Source of the DNA: an uncultured Woeseia sp.
GTDB lineage: Bacteria; Pseudomonadota; Gammaproteobacteria; Steroidobacterales; Woeseiaceae
Reading direction: 5' to 3'
Assembly (NCBI GenBank): GCA_937925605.1
Contig: CALALV010000008.1
Span: 1 to 49,707 of the forward strand
Length of the DNA: 49,707 nucleotides
Made by a program: the position numbers and the translations under genes. Positions 1 through 8,405 of the stretch are shown piece by piece; position 1 is the first letter of the stretch; each line of letters begins with the position of its first letter. The notes below the pieces were generated by a model. The model was not told where the DNA came from, ran no database searches, and worked only from the letters and a program-made list of their open reading frames with translations.

Positions 1-545
1 GACAGCCCGCCCAGCACGAGCGCCGGCAGCGTGCCGGCACCGAAGGCCAGCATGACCGCCGCGCCTCCCTGTGCCGTGCCGGCCGTCGCCGCGAGCGCCG
101 TGGCGCTGTAGACGAGGCCGCAGGGCAAGAGGCCCCACAGCAGGCCGGCGGCGAATGACTTCGCCGGCGTATTCGCCGGCAGCAGGAAACGGCCAAGCGG
201 CGCGACCCGCCGCCACAGCGCGGCACCCGCGCGCTCGATGCCGCCGAAAGGCCGCCAGGCGGTCAGCAGCGTGAGCCCGAGCAGCAGCACGCCCAGGGCC
301 GCCAACACCCGCAACCCGGCGAGGCCGGCATTGAAGTTGCCGGCCAGCCAGTCGCCGGCGCCGCCCGCGACGGCACCGAACAGCGCGTAGCAACAGAGCC
401 GGCCCGCGTGCGCGGCGAGGCGCCGCCAGCCGTCGGCAGCCGGCGTCTCGAGCAGCACCACCACGGGGCCGCACATGCCGACACAGTGAGCGCTGCCGAG
501 CAGCCCGGCCAAGCCGGCAGCGGACAGCAGCAGCATGAAGGTCAC
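1..545 (-). CDS. TauE/SafE-family membrane protein of the cco cluster (COG2836 type), 3' end outside window
   Basis: Translated from position 545 leftwards, about 181 residues are visible and the frame is still open at base 1. The N-terminus shows the motif GSAHCVGMCGP, typical of the COG2836 branch of the TauE/SafE family, members of which often sit beside cbb3 oxidase and copper-handling genes. Several hydrophobic segments follow, including one with LWGLLPCGLVYSA. The start is most likely the GTG at 545, which overlaps the ccoS stop in a GTGA junction; an ATG at 536 is the alternative. Position at the end of the cco operon suggests a role in copper or thiol handling during oxidase maturation. 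The substrate is not shown by the sequence. Confidence 0.85.
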   Translation of the reverse strand, partial: MTFMLLLSAAGLAGLLGSAHCVGMCGPVVVLLETPAADGWRRLAAHAGRLCCYALFGAVAGGAGDWLAGNFNAGLAGLRVLAALGVLLLGLTLLTAWRPFGGIERAGAALWRRVAPLGRFLLPANTPAKSFAAGLLWGLLPCGLVYSATALAATAGTAQGGAAVMLAFGAGTLPALVLGGL

Positions 546-754
546 CGCGGGGCCTCTTCGCCGCACCGCGGCCCGGAGGTCGCCGCGGCGTCGCGGCGGC
601 GCGCAGGCGGCGCCTTGTCGTCGTCCAGCACGACGCTCCAGGCCGGCGTGTCCATGTCGTCGAACTGGCCCTCGCGCACGGCCCAGAAGAACGCCCCGAT
701 CGCGATCGCGAACAGCAACAGGCCGAGCGGGATGAGCAGGTACAGGATCGTCAT
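542..754 (-). CDS. ccoS: Cytochrome oxidase maturation protein CcoS (cbb3 type)
   Basis: A 70-residue protein beginning MTILYLLIPLGLLLFAIAIG, a single N-terminal membrane helix. It continues with AFFWAVREGQFDDMDTP, the hallmark of CcoS/FixS, and an acidic and basic tail. CcoS is needed for cofactor insertion (heme b and CuB) in cbb3 oxidase assembly in the organisms where it was studied. The ATG at 754 overlaps the ccoI stop (ATGA), which fixes the start; the reading frame extends further upstream but only as a shadow of ccoI. The tail (about 30 residues after the motif) is slightly long for the family and rich in Arg and Asp. Confidence 0.93.
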   Translation of the reverse strand: MTILYLLIPLGLLLFAIAIGAFFWAVREGQFDDMDTPAWSVVLDDDKAPPARRRDAAATSGPRCGEEAPR

Positions 755-3207
755 GCGGGTTGCACCCCGGCGACGGCCGTCCCGACCGGCTGCCGGCGCC
801 GCGGACGGCGGCCGATGCGCAGCGCATTGACGACGACGACGAACGAGCTGAGCGACATGCCCAGCGCGGCCATCCACGGCGCGAGCAGCCCGCTCGCCGC
901 GAGCGGCACCGCGGTCAGGTTGTAGCCGATCGCCCACGCGACGTTCTGCCGGATTACCCGGCGCGTGCTGCCGGCAAGCTCCGCCAGTTCGGCAACCGAA
1001 ACGAGCCGGCGGCCGAGCGCGATCGCATCGGCGCTGGCGCGCGCGAGCGCGGTGCCCGCGTCCATCGCAATCGAGGCGTCCGCGGCCTCGAGCACCGGCG
1101 CGTCGTTGACGCCGTCACCGACCATGACGACGGTGCGACCCCCGGCCCGCAGCTCGCGGACGTACGCGAGCTTGTCCGCCGGCGAGAGCGCCGCGCGGAA
1201 CGAGGCGATACCGAGTCGCGCCGCGACCGGTGCCACCGCGGCCGCGCGATCGCCGCTCGCGATCCTGAGCTCGCAGCCGGCGGCCGCGAGTCGCTGCACG
1301 GCTTCCGCGGCGTCCTCGCGCAGCGCATCGGCTAACTCGAACGCCGCGACGAAACCGTCCTCCGTGCCGAGCCAGGCCTCGGTCCCGCCGGCATGCCGGG
1401 CGCCGGCAGGCAGCGGGCCCGCGAGGCCGGCCACCCAGTCCGCACGGCCCAGGCGGTAGCGGCGGCCGTCGATGCAGCCCGCGACGCCCTGCCCGGTCAC
1501 GACCTCGAGTTCGCCGGCGCGCGGGGTCGCGGCGTCCGCGACGAAGGCGCGCGCGAGCACGTGCTCGGAGTCCGCCTCGAGTGCCGCGGCAATGCGCCGG
1601 CAGTCGTCGTCGGACAGCTCGCCCGCGGCCGCGAAGCGGCGCGTCGCGACGACCGCCGGCCGGCCCGCGGTCAGCGTTCCGGTCTTGTCGAACACGACGG
1701 TGGCGCCGGGACGCAGCCGCTCGAGGATCTTCGGGCGCACGAGGAACGAACCGCGCCGCGCGAGTGCGCTGCCGGCCGCGGCGAGCGCCGCCGGCGTCGC
1801 GAGCGCGAGCGCGCAGGGACAGGTCACGACCAGCGTTGCGAGCACGACCTCGATCGCGCGCGACGGATCGACGAGCAGCCAGGCGCCCCCGGTCAGCGTG
1901 GCGACGAGCAGCACGCCCAGCGTGAAATGGCGGGCCAGCCGGTCCGCGAACACGGCCACGGCGGGCCGGTCCGCCTTAGCCCGCTCGAGCAGCCGGCCGA
2001 TCTCGGCGACGCTCGTGTCGTTGCCGACCCGGGTCACACGCACGACGGCGCGCCCCGCGACGCTGCGGCTGCCGGCGAACACGGTACTGCCCGCCTGCCT
2101 CGAGAGCGGCTCGGACTCGCCGGTCAGGTGCGCCTCGTCGACACGGAGGCCGCCTTCCTCGACGACGCCGTCGACCGGCACGAGGTCGCCGGGCCGCACG
2201 CGCACGCGATCGCCGACGGCGAGCCGTACGACCGGCACGAGCCCGGCGCCGCCGTCGGCATCAATCCGCGTGCAGACGTCCGGCAACAGGCGCGCGAGCG
2301 CGAGCGACTGGTCGCCGGCGCGGTGGCGCGCGCGCATCTCGAGGAAGCGCGTGCCGCCGAGGAACAGCACGAACATGGCCACCGAGTCGAAATAGATCGC
2401 CCCGCTGTCGAGCCAGACCGCGCGCACGGACGCGGTGAAAGCGATCGCGAGCGCGAGCGCGACGGGCAGGTCCATGCCCGGAGCGCCGGCCTTGAGTCCG
2501 CGCCAGGCGCCGGCGAAGAACGGGCGCGCCGAGTAGAACACGATCGGCAGGCAGACCAGCAGGCTGATCGTGCGCAGGAAGCGCTCGATCGCGCCGTCGA
2601 TGCCGAAGTGCTCGCCGGCGTACAGAGCGATCGCGAACATCATGACCTGCATGCCGGCCGCCGCCGCGACGATCAGCCGGCGCAGCGCGCCGCGGTACTC
2701 GGCCTCGGCGGCATCGTCGGCCTCGGCCGAGCCGGCCGGCTGCGGCCGGAAACCGGCCCGGGCGATCGCCCCGAGCAGCGCGCTGAACGGCAGGCGCTCG
2801 ATATCCCAGTGCACGACCGCGCGCCGGGTCGCCGGGTTGACGTCGACGCGTCGCACGGCCTCGAGTCCTCCGAGCGTGCGGTCGAGCAGCCAGGCGCAGG
2901 CCGAGCAGTACATGCCGCCAATGTCGAGCACGGCCTCGGCGCTGCCCGCGCGCACGCGCACGTAGCGCCCGAGCAGCGCCGGATCGTCGAAAACCGCGTA
3001 GGCCGGCGACGCCTCCGGGCGCAGCTCGACATCGGCGGGCGGCGCGTCGCGGTGAGCGTAGAAGCTCGCGAGCCCGTTCGCGTCGATGAATTCCGCAACG
3101 GCGCGGCAGCCGTGACAGCAGACTGGCTCTGCTTTGCCGCCGACCCGGGCGACGATGTCGTCGCCCGGCGGCAGCGGGTCGCCGCAGTGGAAGCAGCCGG
3201 CGTCCAC
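751..3207 (-). CDS. ccoI: Copper-translocating P-type ATPase CcoI (FixI)
   Basis: An 818-residue heavy-metal P1B ATPase that exports Cu(I) for cbb3 oxidase assembly. The N-terminus has a Cys-rich CHGC segment (residues 31-34), then a heavy-metal-associated domain with MYCSAC (C101, C104). Membrane helices begin near residue 175. The actuator TGES is at 362-365, the transmembrane metal-binding CPC at 463-465, the phosphorylation site DKTGT at 507-511 and GDGVND near the C-terminal end of the ATP-binding part. The extra N-terminal cysteine segment is typical of FixI/CcoI rather than CopA. It lies between ccoH and ccoS with essentially no spacing. Confidence 0.95.
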   Translation of the reverse strand: MDAGCFHCGDPLPPGDDIVARVGGKAEPVCCHGCRAVAEFIDANGLASFYAHRDAPPADVELRPEASPAYAVFDDPALLGRYVRVRAGSAEAVLDIGGMYCSACAWLLDRTLGGLEAVRRVDVNPATRRAVVHWDIERLPFSALLGAIARAGFRPQPAGSAEADDAAEAEYRGALRRLIVAAAAGMQVMMFAIALYAGEHFGIDGAIERFLRTISLLVCLPIVFYSARPFFAGAWRGLKAGAPGMDLPVALALAIAFTASVRAVWLDSGAIYFDSVAMFVLFLGGTRFLEMRARHRAGDQSLALARLLPDVCTRIDADGGAGLVPVVRLAVGDRVRVRPGDLVPVDGVVEEGGLRVDEAHLTGESEPLSRQAGSTVFAGSRSVAGRAVVRVTRVGNDTSVAEIGRLLERAKADRPAVAVFADRLARHFTLGVLLVATLTGGAWLLVDPSRAIEVVLATLVVTCPCALALATPAALAAAGSALARRGSFLVRPKILERLRPGATVVFDKTGTLTAGRPAVVATRRFAAAGELSDDDCRRIAAALEADSEHVLARAFVADAATPRAGELEVVTGQGVAGCIDGRRYRLGRADWVAGLAGPLPAGARHAGGTEAWLGTEDGFVAAFELADALREDAAEAVQRLAAAGCELRIASGDRAAAVAPVAARLGIASFRAALSPADKLAYVRELRAGGRTVVMVGDGVNDAPVLEAADASIAMDAGTALARASADAIALGRRLVSVAELAELAGSTRRVIRQNVAWAIGYNLTAVPLAASGLLAPWMAALGMSLSSFVVVVNALRIGRRPRRRQPVGTAVAGVQPA

Positions 3208-3208
3208 G

Positions 3209-3421
3209 TCAGGGCAGCGCCTCGCGCGGCGTGCGCGTGGCCGGCGTGCGATCGAGCACCGGGTCGCGCACGAGCGTGTCCGGGTTGCTGATCGCGAGCC
3301 AGATGGTCAGCATGCAGCCCGCCACGGTCAGGCCCGGAATTGCCATGACCAGCCATACCCACTGGTTCGTGTACCAGCGATTGTCTTCCTGCGTGTTGTC
3401 GTTCATGTCATTCCCGCTCAT
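3209..3421 (-). CDS. ccoH: Short FixH/CcoH-like membrane protein
   Basis: A 70-residue protein with one hydrophobic segment, WVWLVMAIPGLTVAGCMLTIWLAI, preceded by NRWYTNQ. This matches the N-terminal anchor of FixH/CcoH, which usually starts with a W-rich helix containing P-G. Typical FixH proteins are about 150 residues and have a periplasmic domain; here only about 25 residues follow the helix (SNPDTLVRDPVLDR...). Position between ccoG and ccoI is the canonical place for ccoH, an assembly factor that stays with cbb3 subunits. I call it a reduced CcoH with moderate confidence. An internal ATG (MNDNTQ) is an alternative start. Confidence 0.7.
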   Translation of the reverse strand: MSGNDMNDNTQEDNRWYTNQWVWLVMAIPGLTVAGCMLTIWLAISNPDTLVRDPVLDRTPATRTPREALP

Positions 3422-3437
3422 GTGATTGCAGCGCGCG

Positions 3438-4838
3438 TCACTGCTCTACCGGGCCGCGGAAGCGGCTCTCTTCCCTCACGCCGACCGACGGGTCGTCGAG
3501 GCTCCGGAGGTGAAATTCGATCGTGTTGCCACCGACCGCGGACTCGTGCGGCGCGGTGACCGACACCGGCACCGTCGCAACGGATTCCGCGGCGACCGCG
3601 ACCTCGGCCGGCGTCGCGAGTTCGAGCCCCGGCAAACCGCTGACGCTCAGCCGGTAGGTGTGATCGACGTTGTGCTTGTTGACGATGCGTACCGTGTAGC
3701 TGTTCTCGATGCCGGCCCGGCCGATGTCGCGGTACAGCGTGTTGCGATCGCGGATCACGTCGAGGATCACCGGCTGCCGCAGCACCAGCGAGGCAACGAA
3801 CGCGCTGGCCAGTGCCGCCAGGATCACGCTGTAGACGATCGTGCGCGGCCGCCACAGGTGGTAACGCCGGTGGTGCAGCGCGTTCTCGGTCGTGTAGCGG
3901 ATCAGGCCACGCGGGTACTGCATGCGGTCCATCACGCTGTCGCAGGCATCGATGCACGCGGCGCAGGCGATGCACTCGTACTGCAGGCCTTCGCGGATGT
4001 CGATGCCGGTCGGGCAGACCTGCACGCACATCGTGCAGTCGATGCAGTCGCCGAGACCTTTTTCCGCTGGGTCGGTGCCGCGGCGGCGCGCGCCGCGCGG
4101 CTCGCCGCGCTCCTCGTCGTAGGTGATGATCAGCGTGTCGTGGTCGAACATCGACGACTGGAAGCGCGCGTACGGGCACATGTACTTGCACACCTGCTCG
4201 CGCATGAAGCCGGCGTTTCCGTAGGTGGCGAAGCCGTAGAACAGCACCCAGAACACGGCCCACGGGTGCGCGGAGAATGTCAGCAGGTCCTGTGCCAGCT
4301 GGCGCACGTCGACGAAGTAGCCGACGAACGTGAAGCCGGTGAACAGCGCGAGCAGGATCCACAGGAACTGCTTCGTGGTCTTCTTGACGACCTTGTCGGC
4401 GGTCCACGGGGCGCGATCGAGCTTGATGCGCTGGTTGCGGTTACCCTCGATCGCCTGCTCGATCCAGACGAAGGCCTCGGTCCACACGGTCTGCGGACAG
4501 GCATAGCCGCACCACAGGCGGCCGGCCAGCGCGGTGAAGAAGAACAGGCTCACTGCGAGGATGATCAACAGCAGCGCAAGGTAGATGAAGTCCTGCGGCC
4601 ACAGCGTCAGGCCGAACACGTAGAACTTGCGCGCCGGCAGGTCGAACAGCACCGCCTGGCGCCCGTCCCAGGTGAGCCAGGGAACCGCGTAATAGAGGCC
4701 CAGCAGCACGATCACGGCGGTGCGCCTCAGCGTCGCGAAGCGGCCCTTCACCTCGCGCGGATGTATTTTCTCCTCGCTGCGGTAGAGCTTGCCGTACTCG
4801 TAGGTGCCGAAGGAGCTCCTGCCCTTGTCAGCGGCCAT
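3438..4838 (-). CDS. ccoG: Cytochrome c oxidase accessory protein CcoG (polyferredoxin, FixG/RdxA)
   Basis: A 466-residue membrane protein with two ferredoxin-type 4Fe-4S motifs, CIDCTMCVQVCP and CIACAACIDACD, after four to five membrane helices. A further CGYACPQTVW motif in the membrane part is typical of the NapH/CcoG family. A C-terminal Ig-like domain (FixG C-terminal) follows. CcoG has been reported to reduce copper for delivery to the cbb3 oxidase. The ATG at 4838 overlaps the upstream 107-residue gene by 11 bases, consistent with cotranscription. Confidence 0.94.
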   Translation of the reverse strand: MAADKGRSSFGTYEYGKLYRSEEKIHPREVKGRFATLRRTAVIVLLGLYYAVPWLTWDGRQAVLFDLPARKFYVFGLTLWPQDFIYLALLLIILAVSLFFFTALAGRLWCGYACPQTVWTEAFVWIEQAIEGNRNQRIKLDRAPWTADKVVKKTTKQFLWILLALFTGFTFVGYFVDVRQLAQDLLTFSAHPWAVFWVLFYGFATYGNAGFMREQVCKYMCPYARFQSSMFDHDTLIITYDEERGEPRGARRRGTDPAEKGLGDCIDCTMCVQVCPTGIDIREGLQYECIACAACIDACDSVMDRMQYPRGLIRYTTENALHHRRYHLWRPRTIVYSVILAALASAFVASLVLRQPVILDVIRDRNTLYRDIGRAGIENSYTVRIVNKHNVDHTYRLSVSGLPGLELATPAEVAVAAESVATVPVSVTAPHESAVGGNTIEFHLRSLDDPSVGVREESRFRGPVEQ

Positions 4839-5151
4839 CGGATTCGCCCGCCTCGTCGTCCTCCGGGTGCCAGCGCATCGGCCAGCGGCGCTTGCGGCGG
4901 ATCAGGCGCACCGTGTACCAGCACGCGATCCAGGCGTTCGCCCAGAGGAAAAAGAACCCGATCGCGTAGCCGGCCTCGCGGCTCTCGATGGCGGCGACGT
5001 TCAGCGCGTCCACGATCACGAGCGGATCGAGGAACGCGAACAGCAGCACCGAGAAGCCCGCCGCCGCCAGGAACGAGATCCACGACAAGACCGCGAGTTT
5101 CTGCGTGTCGCGGTCCCAGTCGTGCGGCGCGTCGTCAGTCGGCGCGGGCAT
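4828..5151 (-). CDS. Small two-helix membrane protein of unknown function within the cco operon
   Basis: 107 residues; I do not recognise a named family. The N-terminus is polar (DDAPHDWDRDTQKLAVLSW). Two hydrophobic segments follow at about residues 24-50 (ISFLAAAGFSVLLFAFLDPLVIV) and 62-82 (AGYAIGFFFLWANAWIACWY). The tail is very basic and then acidic (RLIRRKRRWPMRWHPEDDE). It overlaps ccoP by 17 bases at its start and ccoG by 11 bases at its end, so it is translated as part of the oxidase operon. A role as an oxidase assembly or stability factor is inference from position only. Confidence 0.8.
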   Translation of the reverse strand: MPAPTDDAPHDWDRDTQKLAVLSWISFLAAAGFSVLLFAFLDPLVIVDALNVAAIESREAGYAIGFFFLWANAWIACWYTVRLIRRKRRWPMRWHPEDDEAGESDGR

Positions 5152-6043
5152 CGTCGTCCTGCCGACCGGACAGCCGGTAGACCCAGGCCGCGAGGATGCG
5201 GATGCGGTCGCGGCCGAGCAGGTCGAGATGCGCCGGCATTACGCCGTTGCGGCCCTCGACGAGGCTTTTCCGCACCGCCTCCGGGCTGCTGCCGTAGAGC
5301 CATACGTCGTCGTTCAGCGCCGGCGCGCCGAGCATGGCCATGCCGCCGCCGGTCGGGCCGTGGCAGGCGATGCACAGGGTCATGTAGCGCGCGTGCGCGG
5401 GCGAGTCCGTGTCCTGGCCGTCAGCCATGCCGCGCACGTACTCGACCATCTGTGCCACGCCCTCGTCGCCGCCGAGCGCCGCGCCCAGCGCCGGCATGAT
5501 GCCGGAGCGGCCGTTGACCAGCGTGTGCTCGATTGCCTCCGGCGTGCCGCCCCAGTTCCAGACGTCGTCGGTCAGGTTCGGGAAACCGGGCGCGCCGAGC
5601 GCGTTCGCGCCGTGGCACTGCGAGCAGTAATTGGCATACAGGCTCGCGCCGGTCTGCATCGCCTCGTCGTTGGCGGCCAGCTCGACGACCGGCGTCGAGC
5701 CGTAGCGGGCGAACAGCGGGCCGTAGCGTTCCTCGGCGGCGGCCACCTGTTCGCGGTACTGCTCCTCCTGCGACCAGCCGAGCGCGCCGTCGTAGACCGT
5801 GAGCGACGGGTACAGCAGGAAATACAGCCCGCCCCAGACCAGCGTCAGGACGAACAGCCAGAGCCACCACATCGGCAGCGGATTGTTCAGTTCGCGGACG
5901 TCCTCGTCCCAGACGTGGCCCTCGGCCTCGGCGATCTCCTCGTCGCTCGCGCGCTGCCGGTTGGTCCAGACGATCAGCCAGAAGCAGGCCAGCATGCTCG
6001 CGATCGTGCCGATCGCGACGAACCAGTTCCATGCGCTGCTCAT
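5135..6043 (-). CDS. ccoP: cbb3 oxidase subunit III, diheme cytochrome c CcoP
   Basis: 302 residues starting MSSAWNWFVAIGTIASM. Two N-terminal membrane helices (one at the start, one at ELNNPLPMWWLWLFVLTLVW) are followed by two cytochrome c domains with CSQCH and CIACH heme motifs, each with downstream Met segments (SGIMPALG and NGVMPAHL). The motif NNPLPMWW is characteristic of CcoP. It passes electrons from soluble cytochromes c to CcoO and CcoN. The ATG at 6043 overlaps the ccoQ stop (ATGA). A longer frame upstream of this ATG is only a shadow of ccoQ and ccoO. Confidence 0.96.
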   Translation of the reverse strand: MSSAWNWFVAIGTIASMLACFWLIVWTNRQRASDEEIAEAEGHVWDEDVRELNNPLPMWWLWLFVLTLVWGGLYFLLYPSLTVYDGALGWSQEEQYREQVAAAEERYGPLFARYGSTPVVELAANDEAMQTGASLYANYCSQCHGANALGAPGFPNLTDDVWNWGGTPEAIEHTLVNGRSGIMPALGAALGGDEGVAQMVEYVRGMADGQDTDSPAHARYMTLCIACHGPTGGGMAMLGAPALNDDVWLYGSSPEAVRKSLVEGRNGVMPAHLDLLGRDRIRILAAWVYRLSGRQDDDARAD

Positions 6044-6237
6044 TGTTTCCCTTCTCCGTCGTTGTCGCGCCCGGCGTCCGCGGCAGCGGCCCGTGGCTGG
6101 TCGTCGTCGTCGAGCGGCAGCTGCGCCGCCTGTTCGAACTCGCTCCCGCGCTTGCGGCTCCAGGCCCAGAACACGATGCCGAGGAACAGCACCAGCAGGA
6201 TCGCGGTCAGCACGCCGCGCAGGGTTCCGATGTCCAT
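6040..6237 (-). CDS. ccoQ: cbb3 oxidase small subunit CcoQ (FixQ)
   Basis: 65 residues: MDIGTLRGVLTAILLVLFLG then IVFWAWSRKRGSEFEQAAQLPLDDD. This is a single membrane helix followed by the conserved W-S-x-x-R...F-x-x-A-A-x-L-P-x-D/E pattern of CcoQ. It stabilises the oxidase complex in other bacteria. It lies between ccoO (12 bases upstream) and ccoP (four-base overlap), the standard order. The acidic C-terminal tail (ADAGRDNDGEGKQ) is species-specific. Confidence 0.94.
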   Translation of the reverse strand: MDIGTLRGVLTAILLVLFLGIVFWAWSRKRGSEFEQAAQLPLDDDDQPRAAAADAGRDNDGEGKQ

Positions 6238-6249
6238 GCGGCCTCTCCG

Positions 6250-6855
6250 TCAGCGCGCCTGGCGCGCCGTGCCCAGGTACTGCAGGTAGGCGATCAGCGC
6301 GTCCATCTCGCTCGCACCCGCGACCGCGTCGGCGGCGCCGGCGATCTGCTCGTCCGGGTACGGGTCGCCGAGGCGCCGGAGCGCGCGCATCTTGCGCGCC
6401 ACCAGCTCGCCGTCCACGGCCCGCTCGGCCAGCCACGGGTAGGCCGGCATGTTGGAGTCCGGCACGAGGTCCTGCGGCTTGATCAGGTGGATGCGGTGCC
6501 ACTCGTCGCTGTAGCGGCCGCCGACCCGGGCGAGGTCCGGGCCGGTGCGCTTCGAGCCGAACTGGAACGGCCGGTCGTAGACGAACTCGCCGGCGACGGA
6601 GTACGGGCCGTAGCGCTCGGTCTCGCTGCGGAAGGGCCGGATCTGCTGCGAGTGGCAGCCGTAGCAGCCCTCGCGGATGTAGACGTCGCGCCCGGCCAGC
6701 TCGAGCGCCGGGTACGGCTCGATGCCCTCGAGCGGTTCGCTCGCGGCGCTTGATGCCATCAGCGGCAGGATCTCGACCAGGCCGCCGATCGAGATGACCG
6801 CGACGATCAGTATCGACATGACGCTGACGTTCTTTTCGATGCGTTCGTGTTGCAC
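6250..6855 (-). CDS. ccoO: cbb3 oxidase subunit II, monoheme cytochrome c CcoO
   Basis: 201 residues. The start is a GTG at 6855, read as MQHERIEKNVSVMSILIVAV, preceded by AAGGAG seven bases upstream. The frame runs on further upstream, but that part overlaps ccoN. One N-terminal membrane helix is followed by REGCYGCHSQQIRPFRSETERYG, the classic CcoO heme-binding segment, and a Met ligand region (LVPDSNMPAYPWL). CcoO is the membrane-bound cytochrome that relays electrons to the CcoN active site. Confidence 0.96.
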   Translation of the reverse strand: MQHERIEKNVSVMSILIVAVISIGGLVEILPLMASSAASEPLEGIEPYPALELAGRDVYIREGCYGCHSQQIRPFRSETERYGPYSVAGEFVYDRPFQFGSKRTGPDLARVGGRYSDEWHRIHLIKPQDLVPDSNMPAYPWLAERAVDGELVARKMRALRRLGDPYPDEQIAGAADAVAGASEMDALIAYLQYLGTARQAR

Positions 6856-6865
6856 TGCGCTCTCC

Positions 6866-8293
6866 TTACGCCGGCTGCGGAACGGCGACCGGCTCGGGCC
6901 GGACGTCCGCGACCGTCTTCCAGACGTTCCAGACCATGACCAGCATGCCGCTGAAGAACACGAGGCCGCCAAGCAGCCGCAGCCCGTAGTACGGGTAGGT
7001 GAACTTCACGGTCTCGATGAACGAGTAGGTCAGCGTGCCGTCGTCGTTGAAGGCGCGCCACATGAGGCCCTGGGTGATGCCCGAGATCCACATCGAGACC
7101 GCGTACAGCACTACGCCGATCGTCGAGGTCCAGAAATGCACGTCGATCAGCTTCGTCGAGTACATCGCGTCCTTGTTGAACAGGCGCGGGATCAGGCAGT
7201 ACAGCGAGCCGATCGTCATCATCGCGACCCAGCCCAGCGCGCCGGAGTGCACGTGCCCGATCGTCCAGTCGGTGTAGTGCGAGAGCGCGTTGACGGTCTT
7301 GATCGACATCATCGGCCCCTCGAAGGTCGACATGCCGTAGAACGACAGCGCGACGATCATGAACTTCAGGATCGGGTCGGTGCGCAGTTTGTGCCAGGCG
7401 CCGGACAACGTCATGATCCCGTTGATCATGCCGCCCCAGGACGGCGCCAGCAGGATCAGCGAGAACACCATGCCGAGCGACTGCGCCCAGTCCGGCAGCG
7501 AGGTGTAGTGCAGGTGGTGCGGGCCCGCCCACATGTAGATCGCGATCAGCGCCCAGAAGTGCACGACCGACAGGCGGTAGGAATACACGGGCCGGCCCGC
7601 CTGCTTCGGCACGAAGTAGTACATCATGCCGAGGAAGCCCGCGGTCAGGAAGAAGCCCACCGCGTTGTGCCCGTACCACCACTGCATCATCGCGTCGACG
7701 ACGCCGGTGTAGATCGGGTAGGACTTCCACAGCGTGACCGGGATCGCCAGGTTGTTGAAGATGTGCAGCACGGCGACCGTGATGATGAACGCCGCGTAGA
7801 ACCAGTTAGCGACGTAGATGTGGCGGATGCGCCGGCGCGCGATCGTGCCGAGGAAGACCACGGCGAACGCGACCCAGACCACGGCGATCAGCAGGTCGAT
7901 CGGCCACTCGAGCTCCGCGTATTCCTTGCTCTGCGTGATGCCGAGCGGCAGCGTCACGGCAGCCAGCACGATCACGGCCTGCCAGCCCCAGAACGTGAAC
8001 GCGGCCAGCTTGCCGAAGGCGAGCCGGACGTGGCTGGTGCGCTGCACGACGTAGTAGGCGGTGGCGAACAGCGCGCAGCCGCCGAACGCGAAGATCACCG
8101 CGTTCGTGTGCAGCGGCCGCAGGCGGCTGTAGGTCAGGTACGGCAGGTCGAAGCTCAGGCCGGGCCAGATCAGCTGGGCGGCGATGTAGAGGCCGACGAA
8201 CATGCCGACGACGCCCCAGGCGATCGTCATGATCGTGAACTGGCGGACGACGGTGTCGTTGTAGCTCTCGTTGGCGACGGTGGCGGATTGCAT
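6866..8293 (-). CDS. ccoN: cbb3 oxidase catalytic subunit I CcoN
   Basis: 475 residues, about twelve membrane helices. Heme and copper ligands are visible: RPLHTNAVIFAFGG (low-spin heme b His), WWYGHNAVGFFLTAGFLG (CuB His region), the paired His in MWAGPHHLHYTSLPDW, and IGHVHSGALGWVAMM (heme b3 and b ligands). CcoN reduces O2 to water with high affinity. The ATG at 8293 has AGGGA upstream. It is the first gene of the operon. The 112 bases before it contain a 19-bp element shared with three other promoters and no FNR-like TTGAT-N4-ATCAA box that I could find. Confidence 0.97.
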   Translation of the reverse strand: MQSATVANESYNDTVVRQFTIMTIAWGVVGMFVGLYIAAQLIWPGLSFDLPYLTYSRLRPLHTNAVIFAFGGCALFATAYYVVQRTSHVRLAFGKLAAFTFWGWQAVIVLAAVTLPLGITQSKEYAELEWPIDLLIAVVWVAFAVVFLGTIARRRIRHIYVANWFYAAFIITVAVLHIFNNLAIPVTLWKSYPIYTGVVDAMMQWWYGHNAVGFFLTAGFLGMMYYFVPKQAGRPVYSYRLSVVHFWALIAIYMWAGPHHLHYTSLPDWAQSLGMVFSLILLAPSWGGMINGIMTLSGAWHKLRTDPILKFMIVALSFYGMSTFEGPMMSIKTVNALSHYTDWTIGHVHSGALGWVAMMTIGSLYCLIPRLFNKDAMYSTKLIDVHFWTSTIGVVLYAVSMWISGITQGLMWRAFNDDGTLTYSFIETVKFTYPYYGLRLLGGLVFFSGMLVMVWNVWKTVADVRPEPVAVPQPA

Positions 8294-8348
8294 GCGGTCT
8301 TCCCTGTGGTACCCGGCGGCGGCCGGCGGATTCTTCTTGCCAGGCGCG

Positions 8349-8393
8349 ACGATAGGCGCGGCCGGGCGGCCGACCCATACGGGAATACCCTGA
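8349..8393 (-). promoter_or_regulatory. Predicted promoter of the cco operon with shared 19-bp response-regulator site
   Basis: On the minus strand positions 8393-8375 read TCAGGGTATTCCCGTATGG. The 12-base core ATTCCCGTATGG is identical to the copy before the hybrid kinase gene. Twenty bases downstream a -10-like TATCGT lies at 8354-8349, giving a leader of roughly 45 bases to the ccoN start. The spacing suits an activator bound next to RNA polymerase. Assignment to the FixJ-like regulator is inference. Confidence 0.6.
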
Positions 8394-8405
8394 TGGCGCT
8401 GCGGC

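Noticed and set aside
1393..3291. Long plus-strand reading frame opposite ccoI
   Set aside because: It is the complement of a clearly coding P-type ATPase. Its translation is low-complexity Arg/Ala/Gly-rich sequence, as expected from third-position GC in this genome.
8294..8405. FNR/ANR box upstream of ccoN
   Set aside because: Oxidase operons often have TTGAT-N4-ATCAA. I looked on both strands here and before the TonB-nirS operon and found nothing close.
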